A DNA stretch of 33,757 bases, from the IMG/VR virus record IMGVR_UViG_3300025168_000316, positions 1 to 33,757 of that record; one strand, written 5' to 3'. The stretch is from a virus. The translations under genes and the position numbers were made by a program. The notes under the pieces are model-generated. The model had not been told where the DNA came from. It worked only from the letters and a program-made list of their open reading frames with translations, and made no database searches. This document shows, piece after piece, positions 1 through 6,329 of this stretch. Every line of letters begins with the position of its first letter. The stretch's first letter is position 1.

Positions 1-1743
1 AAAAAACGATGTAACTCCACTAGATTTTACTAATGCAGCTATAAAATTATTACTGTCTTTGAAATATATTTGAATAAAATTATTTGCATCATTAATTAAA
101 CTTATATATCTAAAGTTACCACTATTAGCTAAAGCAGCCATCTCTACAAACAAAACACCCTCTGTACTATTAATCAAACTTGCTATACCATCTCTTGTAA
201 AGACATCTTTGTTTCTTGTAACTGTACTTCCTGATGTTGGTATGTATGATGTTGGGTAAGCACCTGCTTCTAATTGTGCGCCATAGATGTAAAGACCACT
301 ACTACCATTTCCTTGATACCTATTAGATACGTCATCTGGAGAGCCACTTGTATATGAATCTCCTAGTATGTATGCTTTGACTGTTGATGATGTATCTGCT
401 GTTTGAAACGTAAAAGAAATTTTATACCAATCATTTTCTAGTTGTGTTATTTTTGATGAAATCAATCCATTAGAATCAATTACTGAACCATTACTTAAAT
501 TAATTGTAATCCATTTGTTAGAAAAACCATCTCTTATACCAAACTTTGTTCGTTCTCCTAATTTAGCAAAAATACTTGTTGAGTAATTAGTTGCATTTGA
601 AACAGTTATAATTCTATTTATAATATGAAGATTATTGCTAGTATCTTCAACTAATTTAAAAGCATTTGAACTACCATCTGGAGAAGTAAAACCACTTGTA
701 ACAGTAGCACCACTCTTTGTCCAATAAGAATTACTAAAATCTTCACTATAAGTAACTATATTAGTCCTCTGTGGCTCTGCTAATATATGTGGACAACCTC
801 CTCCTGTGTAGTCTATACGAGGTACGTTGTTTTTGTCTGATTCTTTTACTGATACACTGTTTACATCACCATCAAAATTTCCTTGATGTGCAATGAAAAG
901 TCTACCATCTCCTGAGCTACCTGTTGTTGTAAAATAAGCAGTGTAAGTACCACTTGTTGTTTTATCGCCAAAAAAAGAAGAACCTGTCTTACCCAATATT
1001 AAAAATTTAAAAGTACCACTATCAACAGTTATATCATAGGTTATTTTGTAAGTTTTGACAGTAGTATGGTCATATACATTAGCTTGTGATAAATAATCAG
1101 CAGCAGGAGAAGCTGTAGCTTTGCCATTTGCTATATTCCACCCTGACCCAACAGTCCAAGCAGCATTAGGATTAGCACAAGAAAAATCACCACAAGTAAC
1201 TAACTCACTACCTAATACCTCAGCATAATTTACTAAACCATTCTCATCTACTCTTGTAGCAGCAGTTGCTCTAGTAACACTCATATCAGCACCTGTATCT
1301 TGTTTACAGGTTACATTGCCTACTTTAAATTCACAATCACCAGTTGCATACAAATAAAGAACAGTAGTATTAACTGTAGAAATAGCTGAGAAGTTATAAA
1401 CACCATCATCATCTACAGAACCTAAAACTTGACTAGCTCCAAATTGAAATTGAAAACCTCCTGAAACATAATCACTAATTTCAAAACTTACATTGTATTT
1501 TTTCCCAATTATTACAGCAAGTCCACTTTGAGTTAATGCAGTAGTTGAAGCATTATCTACAACAGCCTTATTATTTGCTATAGACCATCCTGCACCAAAA
1601 TTCCAAGCAGAAGAACCTGTAGGAAAATCTCCATCAGTTACTAATTCACTACCCTCAACATTAGTTGGTAAAACTGCATATAGTTTACTTGCCTTATATG
1701 CATTAGGCGTTACTACTATACTTACATCATCTAATAAACTCAT
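1..1743 (-). CDS. Tail fiber / receptor-binding protein, N-terminal 581 codons (cut by window edge)
   Basis: This open frame runs from the ATG at 1743 off the left edge with no stop. The first residues (MSLLDDVSIVVTPNAYK) and a later MSVTRATAATRVDENGLV segment (about 154-171) resemble the N-terminal attachment part of fibers from marine Bacteroidota phages. Two repeated modules then start with GSELVT-x-GDF (about 31-148 and 178-295) and share a GW-x-IANxKA motif, as in carbohydrate-binding beta-sandwiches. A third module follows TNIVTYSEDFSNSYW, and the GAQLEAGAYPTSYIPTSG motif precedes a LamG/concanavalin-like domain broken by the edge. The start overlaps the upstream stop as ATGA, so it is translationally coupled. 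The likely role is binding host surface glycans. The missing C-terminus appears to be the fragment at 33507-33757, giving about 662 residues in all. The exact ligand cannot be read from sequence. Confidence 0.8.
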   Translation of the reverse strand, partial: MSLLDDVSIVVTPNAYKASKLYAVLPTNVEGSELVTDGDFPTGSSAWNFGAGWSIANNKAVVDNASTTALTQSGLAVIIGKKYNVSFEISDYVSGGFQFQFGASQVLGSVDDDGVYNFSAISTVNTTVLYLYATGDCEFKVGNVTCKQDTGADMSVTRATAATRVDENGLVNYAEVLGSELVTCGDFSCANPNAAWTVGSGWNIANGKATASPAADYLSQANVYDHTTVKTYKITYDITVDSGTFKFLILGKTGSSFFGDKTTSGTYTAYFTTTGSSGDGRLFIAHQGNFDGDVNSVSVKESDKNNVPRIDYTGGGCPHILAEPQRTNIVTYSEDFSNSYWTKSGATVTSGFTSPDGSSNAFKLVEDTSNNLHIINRIITVSNATNYSTSIFAKLGERTKFGIRDGFSNKWITINLSNGSVIDSNGLISSKITQLENDWYKISFTFQTADTSSTVKAYILGDSYTSGSPDDVSNRYQGNGSSGLYIYGAQLEAGAYPTSYIPTSGSTVTRNKDVFTRDGIASLINSTEGVLFVEMAALANSGNFRYISLINDANNFIQIYFKDSNNFIAALVKSSGVTSFF

Positions 1744-1907
1744 GCTATATTATTTAAATTTTTTAATTGATTTACTAAACAGGTCTTAGCTTCAAATACT
1801 CCTAGATCAGCAATAACCCTATCCTCAAAGCTATTAACTTGTTTTTGAATAAGTGTAAGACCTCCCTTATTACTAGCTGGTAAAGATATTCCTAATGCTA
1901 ATTTCAT
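1740..1907 (-). CDS. Small tail-region protein, 55 aa
   Basis: The ORF begins at the ATG overlapping the upstream stop (TAATG at 1909-1905) and its TGA overlaps the fiber start (ATGA). This chain of couplings supports it as a real gene despite its length. It is a soluble, mixed helical peptide (MKLALGISLPASNKG at the start, then a segment with SFEDRVIADLGVFEAKTCLV). Short proteins with a similar F-x-x-R-V-x-A-D-G/L-G-x-x-E-A-x-x-C pattern often sit beside fibers in flavobacterial phages, but the function is unknown. It could help fiber folding or attachment; that is inference from position only. Confidence 0.7.
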   Translation of the reverse strand: MKLALGISLPASNKGGLTLIQKQVNSFEDRVIADLGVFEAKTCLVNQLKNLNNIA

Positions 1908-2194
1908 TATGCACTAGCATTACCATCATGCTCACTATAACCTATACCAATACCACTTGTTAAAGTTATGGCAGTTGTACGAAGAAATAATGTTGTTCCT
2001 GCATTCATCGTTTTACCATTTAAAGCAGTAATGTTAGTAGCATCTCCTGCTATAGTAGCAATTACCGAATCAACTGGAAAGAATATACAGTAAAAATCTT
2101 TAGCTGTCTGTGCAGCAGTTGTGAACACTTCAGTTCCACCACCTTTTCCCAACATCTCAAACAGTAGGGTATTGTCAGTATCGTATGTACTCAT
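1907..2194 (-). CDS. Small virion-associated protein, 95 aa
   Basis: The protein is rich in Thr, Ala and Gly with alternating hydrophobic residues, as in a small beta-sandwich. Its centre (VIATIAGDATNITALNGKTM, then GTTLFLRTTAITLTSG) resembles decoration or trimer-type beta proteins, and it has no signal peptide or membrane segment. It is the first gene after the 780-base gap and opens the run that continues into the fiber, so it probably leads the late transcript. The stop is shared with the next start (TAATG). The function is not recognised; a capsid decoration or fiber-base role is possible. Confidence 0.7.
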   Translation of the reverse strand: MSTYDTDNTLLFEMLGKGGGTEVFTTAAQTAKDFYCIFFPVDSVIATIAGDATNITALNGKTMNAGTTLFLRTTAITLTSGIGIGYSEHDGNASA

Positions 2195-2223
2195 TATATT
2201 ATGTTTTAATAATTAATTTTTTA

Positions 2224-2231
2224 CAAATATA
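2224..2231 (-). promoter_or_regulatory. Possible late promoter, -7 box only
   Basis: Minus-strand TATATTTG fits the Bacteroidota -7 element TAnnTTTG and lies about 30 bases upstream of the ATG at 2194, the first gene of the long late run. The expected -33 TTTG at 19 bases is not present (TATT instead). This could be an activator-dependent promoter or chance in an AT-rich gap. Confidence 0.35.
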
Positions 2232-2262
2232 TAATAATAACATATTTTTTAATACCTTATTT

Positions 2263-2400
2263 CTATATAAATATTAAATATAAAATTATTTCCAAAAACC
2301 ATGTGTTTATTAAATAAAAAAACAGTACCTTAACAAACTCTAAGAAGTAAACTAATATCTTCTTCTCGTTTGTAACTCTATAGAGATCATTGCTGCTCAT
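2263..2400 (-). CDS. Doubtful 45-aa membrane peptide ORF
   Basis: The frame starts at ATG 2400 and ends with TAG at 2263. It would give a polar N-terminus (MSSNDLYRVTNEKK) followed by about 30 very hydrophobic residues (ILVYFLEFV, FFYLINTW, then IILYLIFI). AT-rich non-coding DNA easily gives Phe/Ile/Leu-rich translations, and no coupling to a neighbour supports it. It is listed because several other tiny membrane genes occur in this genome. Confidence 0.25.
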   Translation of the reverse strand: MSSNDLYRVTNEKKILVYFLEFVKVLFFYLINTWFLEIILYLIFI

Positions 2401-2650
2401 ATCGCACCTAATAATCTTGAACAAAACATACTAATTATAAAATAGAACTTTGAAATTTTTTTAGCTACTATTATAGCCCTATAAAATATCTGTAATATAC
2501 TATTTATAAAATTGAACTTTGGTTTTGGTTATGTGGGTGTGTTTGGCTAAAAGCAGGTAGGTCTCAGATTGACGGAAAGTAAATCCTCCTCTATTAGTTA
2601 CAAAAAGTAACAGAACAATTACTGTCATTATGTCAGAACAAAAACTGGTT

Positions 2651-2709
2651 AAAGTTTGCGAAAGTTTGCGAAAAACTGTTGAAAGTTGGTTCTAGTTTGA
2701 ACCTAAACT
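2651..2709. repeat. Tandem 10-mers and adjoining hairpin
   Basis: Two perfect head-to-tail copies of aaagtttgcg occupy 2651-2670. They are followed at 2685-2709 by an inverted repeat whose arms ggttc and gaacc (2688-2692, 2699-2703) flank a six-base loop, with partly matching outer bases agtt and aaact. No ORF crosses it. The hairpin loosely recalls a tRNA T-arm, but no acceptor or anticodon arm fits. It may be a protein-binding or origin element. Confidence 0.5.
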
Positions 2710-2840
2710 GTAATAAATGGCTGAAATACTTTCTTTTTTTAGTCTGTTTGTATACAAATCAAGACAAAAAAATTAAAATACAATACTTTTAATTAACTAA
2801 GATTAACACAAACAAAACTAATTAACGTATATAAACAAAC

Positions 2841-2900
2841 GTTTAAATAACCTTTTAAAGCTGTTTAAAGACTGTTTAAAGCAATTAAATAATAGTTTAA
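2841..2900. repeat. Phased GTTTAAA repeat array
   Basis: Near-identical heptamers gtttaaa, tttaaag or agtttaa begin at about 2841, 2853, 2863, 2874 and 2893. Most spacings are 10-12 bases, close to one helical turn, with one double step. The copies at 2863 and 2874 sit in the longer unit ctgtttaaag. The tract is AT-only apart from the spacers and lies just past the terminator of the early genes. It could be an unwinding element, a binding array or simple low-complexity sequence. Confidence 0.5.
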
Positions 2901-2915
2901 TAGTAAAGTATAAAC

Positions 2916-2946
2916 AAAAAAAAAGATGCTAATAAATAGCACCTTT
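2916..2946 (-). terminator. Rho-independent terminator after the early genes
   Basis: On the minus strand AAAGGTGCTA (2946-2937), a TTTAT loop and TAGCATCTTT (2931-2922) form a 10-pair stem with one G-T pair, followed by a run of T. It lies just after the stop at 2978, the last gene of the early region, and would separate early from late transcription. Confidence 0.85.
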
Positions 2947-2977
2947 ATATTATTGTTGTTTAGTTATTTAATTAAGA

Positions 2978-3202
2978 TCAAAACAAAATTTCAATATCGT
3001 TTTTTTGCATATATAACTGTAATTCATTAGATAATGTTTGTTTATTCATATCTAAATGTTTATTTAATTCTAAATTGTTTTGATTTATAGAATATAATTT
3101 TAATTTATATTTTAGTTTAAAAATTTCTTTTTGATTATCTTTTATAATATCTAATAAATGTTTAAACTTATTATTTATTTCTTCTAATTGTTTTTTATTC
3201 AT
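2978..3202 (-). CDS. Small coiled-coil protein, 74 aa
   Basis: The protein is almost entirely charged and amphipathic helix, rich in Lys, Asn, Leu and Glu, with a heptad-like Leu/Ile pattern from about residue 6 to 50 (INNKFKHLLDIIK, then FKLKYKLKLY). It has no Cys, Trp or membrane segment. It is the last gene before the early terminator. No family is recognised. A small dimeric regulator or anti-host protein would fit, but nothing in sequence decides it. Confidence 0.65.
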   Translation of the reverse strand: MNKKQLEEINNKFKHLLDIIKDNQKEIFKLKYKLKLYSINQNNLELNKHLDMNKQTLSNELQLYMQKNDIEILF

Positions 3203-3221
3203 TTGTTTAATTGTTTAGTGT

Positions 3222-3431
3222 TTAAAATGGTAAATAAAATTCATTAATTAATTCTTTTATTTCTTTATTAGTATAATGTTTAGAGCTTCTTACAACGTTT
3301 ATTAAAGTTTTTATATTAGTTTTTTTATATAGTGTTGTTAGTTCTGTATTATCGTTTAATTTTTCTATGTCTTTTAATACTTGATAGCTCAATTCAAATA
3401 TTAAATTTCTTTTTTGTTTTGAAATATTCAT
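3222..3431 (-). CDS. Small helical hypothetical protein, 69 aa
   Basis: It is Lys/Asn/Leu-rich with predicted helices (RNLIFELSYQVLKDIEKL; IKTLINVVRSSKHY; NKEIKELINEFY) and a basic N-terminus. It lies 19 bases upstream of the preceding coiled-coil gene in the same run, with an A-rich leader containing ACTATAAAACAAA before the ATG. The function is unknown; the size and helical make-up fit a small DNA-binding or anti-host early protein. Confidence 0.65.
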   Translation of the reverse strand: MNISKQKRNLIFELSYQVLKDIEKLNDNTELTTLYKKTNIKTLINVVRSSKHYTNKEIKELINEFYLPF

Positions 3432-3455
3432 TTTGTTTTATAGTTTAATTATTAA

Positions 3456-4100
3456 TTAGTGTAGTAATAAACCTACTTTTTTATTATCTGTTATTGCGTT
3501 TAGATCATTATCACTTGCATTGATATATCCAGCACTTAATAAACTGTTAATGTCTTTAAAGATGCGTGAGTGTCTGTCTTTAGTAGTATTAATCAAATTA
3601 TCCTTTTTAGATCCCTCACTAAATATTATCTTTAGATTTTTAGGTAATAGCCAGTTATTGTTGTTTTCTTTAGTACGTTTAAAAAATGGTATTGATTTAG
3701 TATAAGCATAAAATATTACATCTTTGTTATCATTTGCAATTTGTATCCACTTATTTAAATAAGCAATACTGTAAAAGTCGCCAGAATCGTGCAAACGTAA
3801 TATATCAACCTTCTTTTTTTGTATTGACTCGTTCATTAAGTTAACAAAATTATCTTGCTTAGTTAGTAAATATCTGTTATTGTATGCTTCTTTTACTTTT
3901 GGCCACGCATATGCACCCTTTTGTGCATAACATTTATAATCAGCACCTAGACAACCTTTTGCAAATGGACAGGTACTTTTGCCTTCTAGACTCTTATTAG
4001 CTATAATTCCAAAATTAAAGACTCTTTTATTATTTAATTTGCTAGTCTTTTTTAATTTACTGTTTTGCGTCAATATCTGGTTAATGTTTAAGTTTATCAT
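3456..4100 (-). CDS. GP88-like phage protein with cysteine cluster, 214 aa
   Basis: The N-terminal part has a compact Cys cluster, C44-x5-C50-x6-C57 (TCPFAKGCLGADYKCYAQ), followed by the strongly conserved-looking RLHDSGDFYS (102-111) and YLNKWIQIA. The tail SAGYINASDNDLNAI and KVGLLLH completes the family pattern. Together these match the uncharacterised GP88 family (gene product 88 of mycobacteriophage L5, Pfam PF17338 as I recall). The arrangement recalls an enzyme with a metal or Fe-S site, since three Cys close together and an Asp/His-rich motif are kept across distant phages, but no activity is established. The ATG at 4100 follows an ACTAAAAACATG leader. The match rests on motifs read by eye. 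Confidence 0.65.
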   Translation of the reverse strand: MINLNINQILTQNSKLKKTSKLNNKRVFNFGIIANKSLEGKSTCPFAKGCLGADYKCYAQKGAYAWPKVKEAYNNRYLLTKQDNFVNLMNESIQKKKVDILRLHDSGDFYSIAYLNKWIQIANDNKDVIFYAYTKSIPFFKRTKENNNNWLLPKNLKIIFSEGSKKDNLINTTKDRHSRIFKDINSLLSAGYINASDNDLNAITDNKKVGLLLH

Positions 4101-4121
4101 GTTTTTAGTTTTAAATTAATA

Positions 4122-4265
4122 TTATATTTTATCTAATAAGCCCCCTAGCATTAACAAAGCAATTGAACCTATAAAAAATATTATAAAAATAAAAGTATTG
4201 TTTAATATATTTTTTAAAGTGTTTTTTTTATTTCTATTAATTGGTTTTTGTTTTTCTAATATCAT
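4122..4265 (-). CDS. Small single-pass membrane protein, 47 aa
   Basis: The product has a basic, Asn/Lys-rich N-terminus (MILEKQKPINRNKKN) and one membrane segment of about 20 residues (FIFIIFFIGSIALLMLGGLL), then DKI. The charge pattern predicts an inside N-terminus. It lies between two genes of the early run with a 22-base gap on either side. The function is unknown. Small membrane peptides of this sort in phages include superinfection-exclusion factors and host-membrane modulators. Confidence 0.6.
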   Translation of the reverse strand: MILEKQKPINRNKKNTLKNILNNTFIFIIFFIGSIALLMLGGLLDKI

Positions 4266-4287
4266 ATTATTTATTTTTATTATTAGT

Positions 4288-4506
4288 TTATTTATTTAAA
4301 TAATTATTTAAAATTTCTACAGCTTTATATTTTGATAAATAAGAATAACTAGAATGCGAATAGCCACATTTTAAATTTAATTCTACAGTCCAATATTTAG
4401 TAGTTAAATCTTTATATATATAAGCGCTTTTTGTTTTTCCCCATTCTCCGAATTTATTTCCAAAACCTGCTTTATTATTAATTTCTGTAGTTTTTATTAT
4501 TTTCAT
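4288..4506 (-). CDS. Hypothetical early protein, 72 aa
   Basis: It is a basic, aromatic-rich, beta-type small protein (GNKFGEWGKTKSAYIYKDL, TKYWTVELNLKCGYSHSS) with a C-terminal helix KYKAVEILNNYL. No family is recognised. The ATG at 4506 has an imperfect promoter upstream (ATTG-N18-TAATTTTA, 4511-4540), so it may start its own transcript covering the genes down to 2978. Confidence 0.6.
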   Translation of the reverse strand: MKIIKTTEINNKAGFGNKFGEWGKTKSAYIYKDLTTKYWTVELNLKCGYSHSSYSYLSKYKAVEILNNYLNK

Positions 4507-4660
4507 ATTGTAAAATTACACTTTTTAAACAATTAACAATAAAAAATGTTAATTAATTTTAATTTATTTTTATGTCGATTTGTCAGTTAATTAATTGATA
4601 TTTAACAAGTTACTAGATAAGACACTAGAAGAAAAGCACTAAAAATCTCTTGATCTTAGG

Positions 4661-4720
4661 CAGTTCCAACAGTTTCGCAACAGTTTCGGCAGTTTCGTAA
4701 CAGTTTCGTAACAGTTACAA
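4661..4720. repeat. Iteron-like CAGTTTCG array
   Basis: Six imperfect direct copies of cagtttcg(c/t)aa begin at 4661, 4670, 4681, 4690, 4701 and 4712. Spacings are 9, 11, 9, 11 and 11, a mean of 10.2 bases, so all copies face the same side of the helix. They lie in the 288-base gap between two genes and downstream of the terminator at 4742-4773. The outer copies are degenerate (cagttccaa, cagttacaa). The layout fits iterons for an initiator or sites for a cooperative regulator. Confidence 0.7.
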
Positions 4721-4741
4721 AAATATTTTTTAAAATTTTGT

Positions 4742-4773
4742 AAAAAAAAAGAGTATAAATTAATATACTCTTT
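4742..4773 (-). terminator. Rho-independent terminator
   Basis: Minus-strand AAAGAGTATA (4773-4764), a six-base loop and TATACTCTTT (4757-4748) form a perfect 10-pair stem that runs into a T tract ending at 4742. It lies 22 bases after the stop of the SH3-like gene. Confidence 0.85.
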
Positions 4774-4794
4774 AATATTGCTCTGTATAGCTTT

Positions 4795-5073
4795 TTAATC
4801 GCTTATAAGATACTTTTGCTTATTAGCTGACAAAGACACTAAGTTGTTGCAATTAATCATTCTATGGGCTTGTTTTCGCATATCGTATACAGTTATAAGA
4901 TTATGTTGTGCAGGATTAAAATTAAGTCCAACACCCTTAACACCTTTCTTAACTTCTAGTCTTGCATTCATTAGTCTATGCGTACCATCTTTTTTTATAA
5001 ACTCTACGTTAAATATTTTAGATTTAGTATCGTAAATTATTTTTTTTGCTTGATCTGTTGTTATTGTATTCAT
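4795..5073 (-). CDS. SH3/Sm-like WYL_2-type protein, 92 aa
   Basis: The motif series VEFIKKDGTHRLMNARLEV, GVKGVGLNFNPAQHNLITVYD and KQAHRMINCNNLV is typical of the WYL_2 Sm-like SH3 beta-barrel family (PF10902, formerly DUF2693). That family is common in phages and mobile elements of Bacteroidota. Length matches the family. The domain is thought to bind nucleic acid or ligand, but no specific role is known. The start ATG at 5073 follows a leader with ACTAAAAACAA, and a terminator follows the stop, so this gene ends a transcription unit. Confidence 0.7.
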   Translation of the reverse strand: MNTITTDQAKKIIYDTKSKIFNVEFIKKDGTHRLMNARLEVKKGVKGVGLNFNPAQHNLITVYDMRKQAHRMINCNNLVSLSANKQKYLISD

Positions 5074-5110
5074 TTTATTATTGTTTTTAGTTAGTTATTT
5101 ATAAGAGATA

Positions 5111-5166
5111 CCCCTAGTACCCCCCTGTACCCCCCTTGTACCCCCTATACCCCCCTAGCACCCCCC
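5111..5166 (-). repeat. Phased G-tract array, potential G-quadruplex
   Basis: The plus strand has C4, C6, C6, C5, C6, C6 runs beginning at 5111, 5120, 5130, 5141, 5150 and 5161, separated by 4-5 AT-rich bases. The transcribed-sense (minus) strand therefore carries six G runs, in a genome of about 30% G+C. Spacing is 9, 10, 11, 9 and 11 bases, a mean of 10.0. It overlaps the last codons of the 28-residue ORF and otherwise lies in the leader of the SH3-like gene. Four or more G3+ runs with loops of up to 7 bases meet the usual G-quadruplex rule in both DNA and RNA. Confidence 0.75.
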
Positions 5167-5241
5167 AAAGAGAATTGCTAGTATACATAAAAATGTAAGG
5201 GTAGTATCTGAAAAATTAGTTACTGGTAATTTGCCACTCAT
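5155..5241 (-). CDS. Tiny membrane peptide, 28 aa
   Basis: The ATG is two bases after the upstream stop (TAG-AT-ATG). The product is MSGKLPVTNFSD, then TTLTFLCILAILFGGC, a short hydrophobic segment ending in Cys. The TAG stop lies inside the first G runs of the array. Near-abutting position and a membrane-like sequence give some support, but the ORF is very short. At the final TTTGGGGGG a -1 slip would extend it with a Gly-rich tail through the array; this is speculation. Confidence 0.4.
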   Translation of the reverse strand: MSGKLPVTNFSDTTLTFLCILAILFGGC

Positions 5242-5243
5242 AT

Positions 5244-5462
5244 CTATTCTTTTATTTTATTTAACAAAGCATTGCTATATAAATCAAAGATATGATTAGA
5301 CATATTTTGTTGTTGCAATAAATCATCTTTGTAATTATCATTTTTAGCTATCTGAAAATATAAGTTGTCAATATCTTCATCTGATATATTTATAAATTGA
5401 TTAGTATAGTTTTGATATTGGTTAATTATCATTAACAAATCATTTTTTTTAAAGTTATTCAT
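5244..5462 (-). CDS. Small acidic helical protein, 72 aa
   Basis: It is Asn/Asp/Gln-rich and helical (LLMIINQYQNYTNQFI, DIDNLYFQIAKND, NHIFDLYSNALLNKIKE). It has no Cys or Trp and no membrane segment. The ATG at 5462 follows a leader with AACTAAAAACAATT. No family is recognised; it is one of a series of small early proteins that are usual sites of host-takeover functions. Confidence 0.6.
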   Translation of the reverse strand: MNNFKKNDLLMIINQYQNYTNQFINISDEDIDNLYFQIAKNDNYKDDLLQQQNMSNHIFDLYSNALLNKIKE

Positions 5463-5485
5463 AATTGTTTTTAGTTAGTTAGTTA

Positions 5486-5656
5486 TTATTTATTTATAAA
5501 GTTTTTAAAAGCAAACTCAAATGCTTCTTTTCTATCTTCGTTTATTGGCTTGTTATTTTCTTGGATTTCTTTAGTTTCTGTTGTGTTAATCACACCACTA
5601 AAAAAACCAAATCCATAAGTTGCAATTGCTAGTCCTACTGTTAATATAATATCCAT
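5486..5656 (-). CDS. Small N-anchored membrane protein, 56 aa
   Basis: The N-terminal 21 residues (MDIILTVGLAIATYGFGFFSG) form a membrane segment or uncleaved signal anchor. A hydrophilic tail follows (TETKEIQENNKPINEDRKEAFEFAFKNFINK). The intact frame has an A-rich leader (AAAAATAAATAAAATG). The layout, a short anchor plus a charged helical tail, is common among small phage membrane proteins. The function is unknown, and exclusion or envelope remodelling are only guesses. Confidence 0.6.
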   Translation of the reverse strand: MDIILTVGLAIATYGFGFFSGVINTTETKEIQENNKPINEDRKEAFEFAFKNFINK

Positions 5657-5696
5657 TTTATTTATTTTTAATTTTACTTATAAAAGGAAAAGTGGC

Positions 5697-5957
5697 TCAA
5701 GAATTAACCTGATCTTTGTTCTTCCACTTAACCTTTTTTTTATAATCCTTCAGCACATATTTTGACATATTGTTGTTTACAAAAATATTTTTACTAAAAT
5801 TATAATCTTCGTAAATTGTAGTAAATTTATTTTTTACTTCTTGTTTACCACTATATGCAAAATAGTCATTCAATTCAATTGTATTTTGTTTATACAATTT
5901 ATCTAGTTCTTGTTGTTGTTTAAGCTCGGCAATCACGTTGCATTTCTTTAAGTTCAT
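5697..5957 (-). CDS. Hypothetical basic protein, 86 aa
   Basis: The protein is Lys/Asn/Tyr-rich with an N-terminal helix (ELKQQQELDKLYKQ) and a basic C-terminus (VLKDYKKKVKWKNKD). The start ATG lies inside the upstream Zn-ribbon gene, with a 38-base out-of-frame overlap, so expression is probably coupled to it. A later internal start (Met64) would remove most of the protein and is less likely. No family is recognised. Confidence 0.55.
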   Translation of the reverse strand: MNLKKCNVIAELKQQQELDKLYKQNTIELNDYFAYSGKQEVKNKFTTIYEDYNFSKNIFVNNNMSKYVLKDYKKKVKWKNKDQVNS

Positions 5958-6198
5958 CTCTTCTTAATTGATCGTATTCGTATTCTTCTATTGGCTGACA
6001 AATTTCTTCGCATGAGTCACAAACTATTTCTTCTGTAACTTCGTTCTCTTCTTTACACACGATACAATAAGTACCATTGTTTATTATCTCGTTCTTTGAT
6101 CTATTGCCACAAGCATAACAAAACTCGTTTACTTCTTCCATAGTATCGCCACAACAGTTGCTTACCATGTCTATAAAATGTTGTTCGTAGTTGTACAT
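5920..6198 (-). CDS. Zinc-ribbon type protein, 92 aa
   Basis: Nine Cys are arranged as CC (15-16), C27-x2-C30, C45-x2-C48, C60-x2-C63 and C67, the pattern of two zinc knuckles plus a spare pair. Most of the other residues are acidic. Such proteins bind zinc and often nucleic acid or protein partners. It is the first gene of a transcript, since a consensus promoter sits just upstream (6216-6246). The acidic character makes direct DNA binding less certain, and a protein-binding role (for example host RNA polymerase) is also possible. The function is unassigned. Confidence 0.65.
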   Translation of the reverse strand: MYNYEQHFIDMVSNCCGDTMEEVNEFCYACGNRSKNEIINNGTYCIVCKEENEVTEEIVCDSCEEICQPIEEYEYDQLRRDELKEMQRDCRA

Positions 6199-6215
6199 AT
6201 TAATTGTTTTTTTGA

Positions 6216-6246
6216 CAAATATATAAAAAAATATTTAATAATCAAC
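6216..6246 (-). promoter_or_regulatory. Bacteroidota-type promoter for the Zn-ribbon operon
   Basis: Minus strand: GTTG (6246-6243), exactly 19 bases, then TATATTTG (6223-6216). This matches TTTG-N19-TAnnTTTG with one mismatch in the -33 box. Transcription would begin near 6210, about 12 bases before the ATG at 6198. Confidence 0.7.
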
Positions 6247-6285
6247 ATTAATTTAAAAAAAATGTTAATAAGGAAATATATATCT

Positions 6286-6314
6286 AAAAAAAAAGCACTT
6301 AAAAAGTGCCTTTT
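6286..6314 (-). terminator. Rho-independent terminator
   Basis: Minus-strand GCACTT, loop TTT, AAGTGC (6309-6295) with flanking A/T pairs and a tract of nine T (6294-6286). It follows the stop at 6330 by about 15 bases and closes a one-gene unit. Confidence 0.85.
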
Positions 6315-6329
6315 ATATTAATAGATAAA

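Larger units (their letters stand above)
2195..2977. other. Large non-coding control gap
   Basis: This is the longest stretch without a convincing gene. It separates the last early gene from the first late gene. It contains, from low to high coordinates: a -7 promoter-like box (2224-2231), a weak 45-codon ORF (2263-2400), a 10-base palindrome ctctatagag (2376-2385), an inverted repeat gttac-aaaaa-gtaac (2597-2611), two tandem copies of aaagtttgcg (2651-2670), a hairpin (2685-2709), a phased GTTTAAA array (2841-2900) and a terminator (2916-2946). This density of repeats in the only large gap suggests a control region, possibly the replication origin or packaging site; neither is proven. Confidence 0.6.

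Noticed and set aside
2685-2709. tRNA-like T-arm hairpin
   Set aside because: The loop has six bases and no acceptor stem, D-arm or anticodon arm could be built around it.
4661-4720. CRISPR array reading of the short repeats
   Set aside because: Units are 8-11 bases with no unique spacers, far below CRISPR repeat size, and no cas genes are present.
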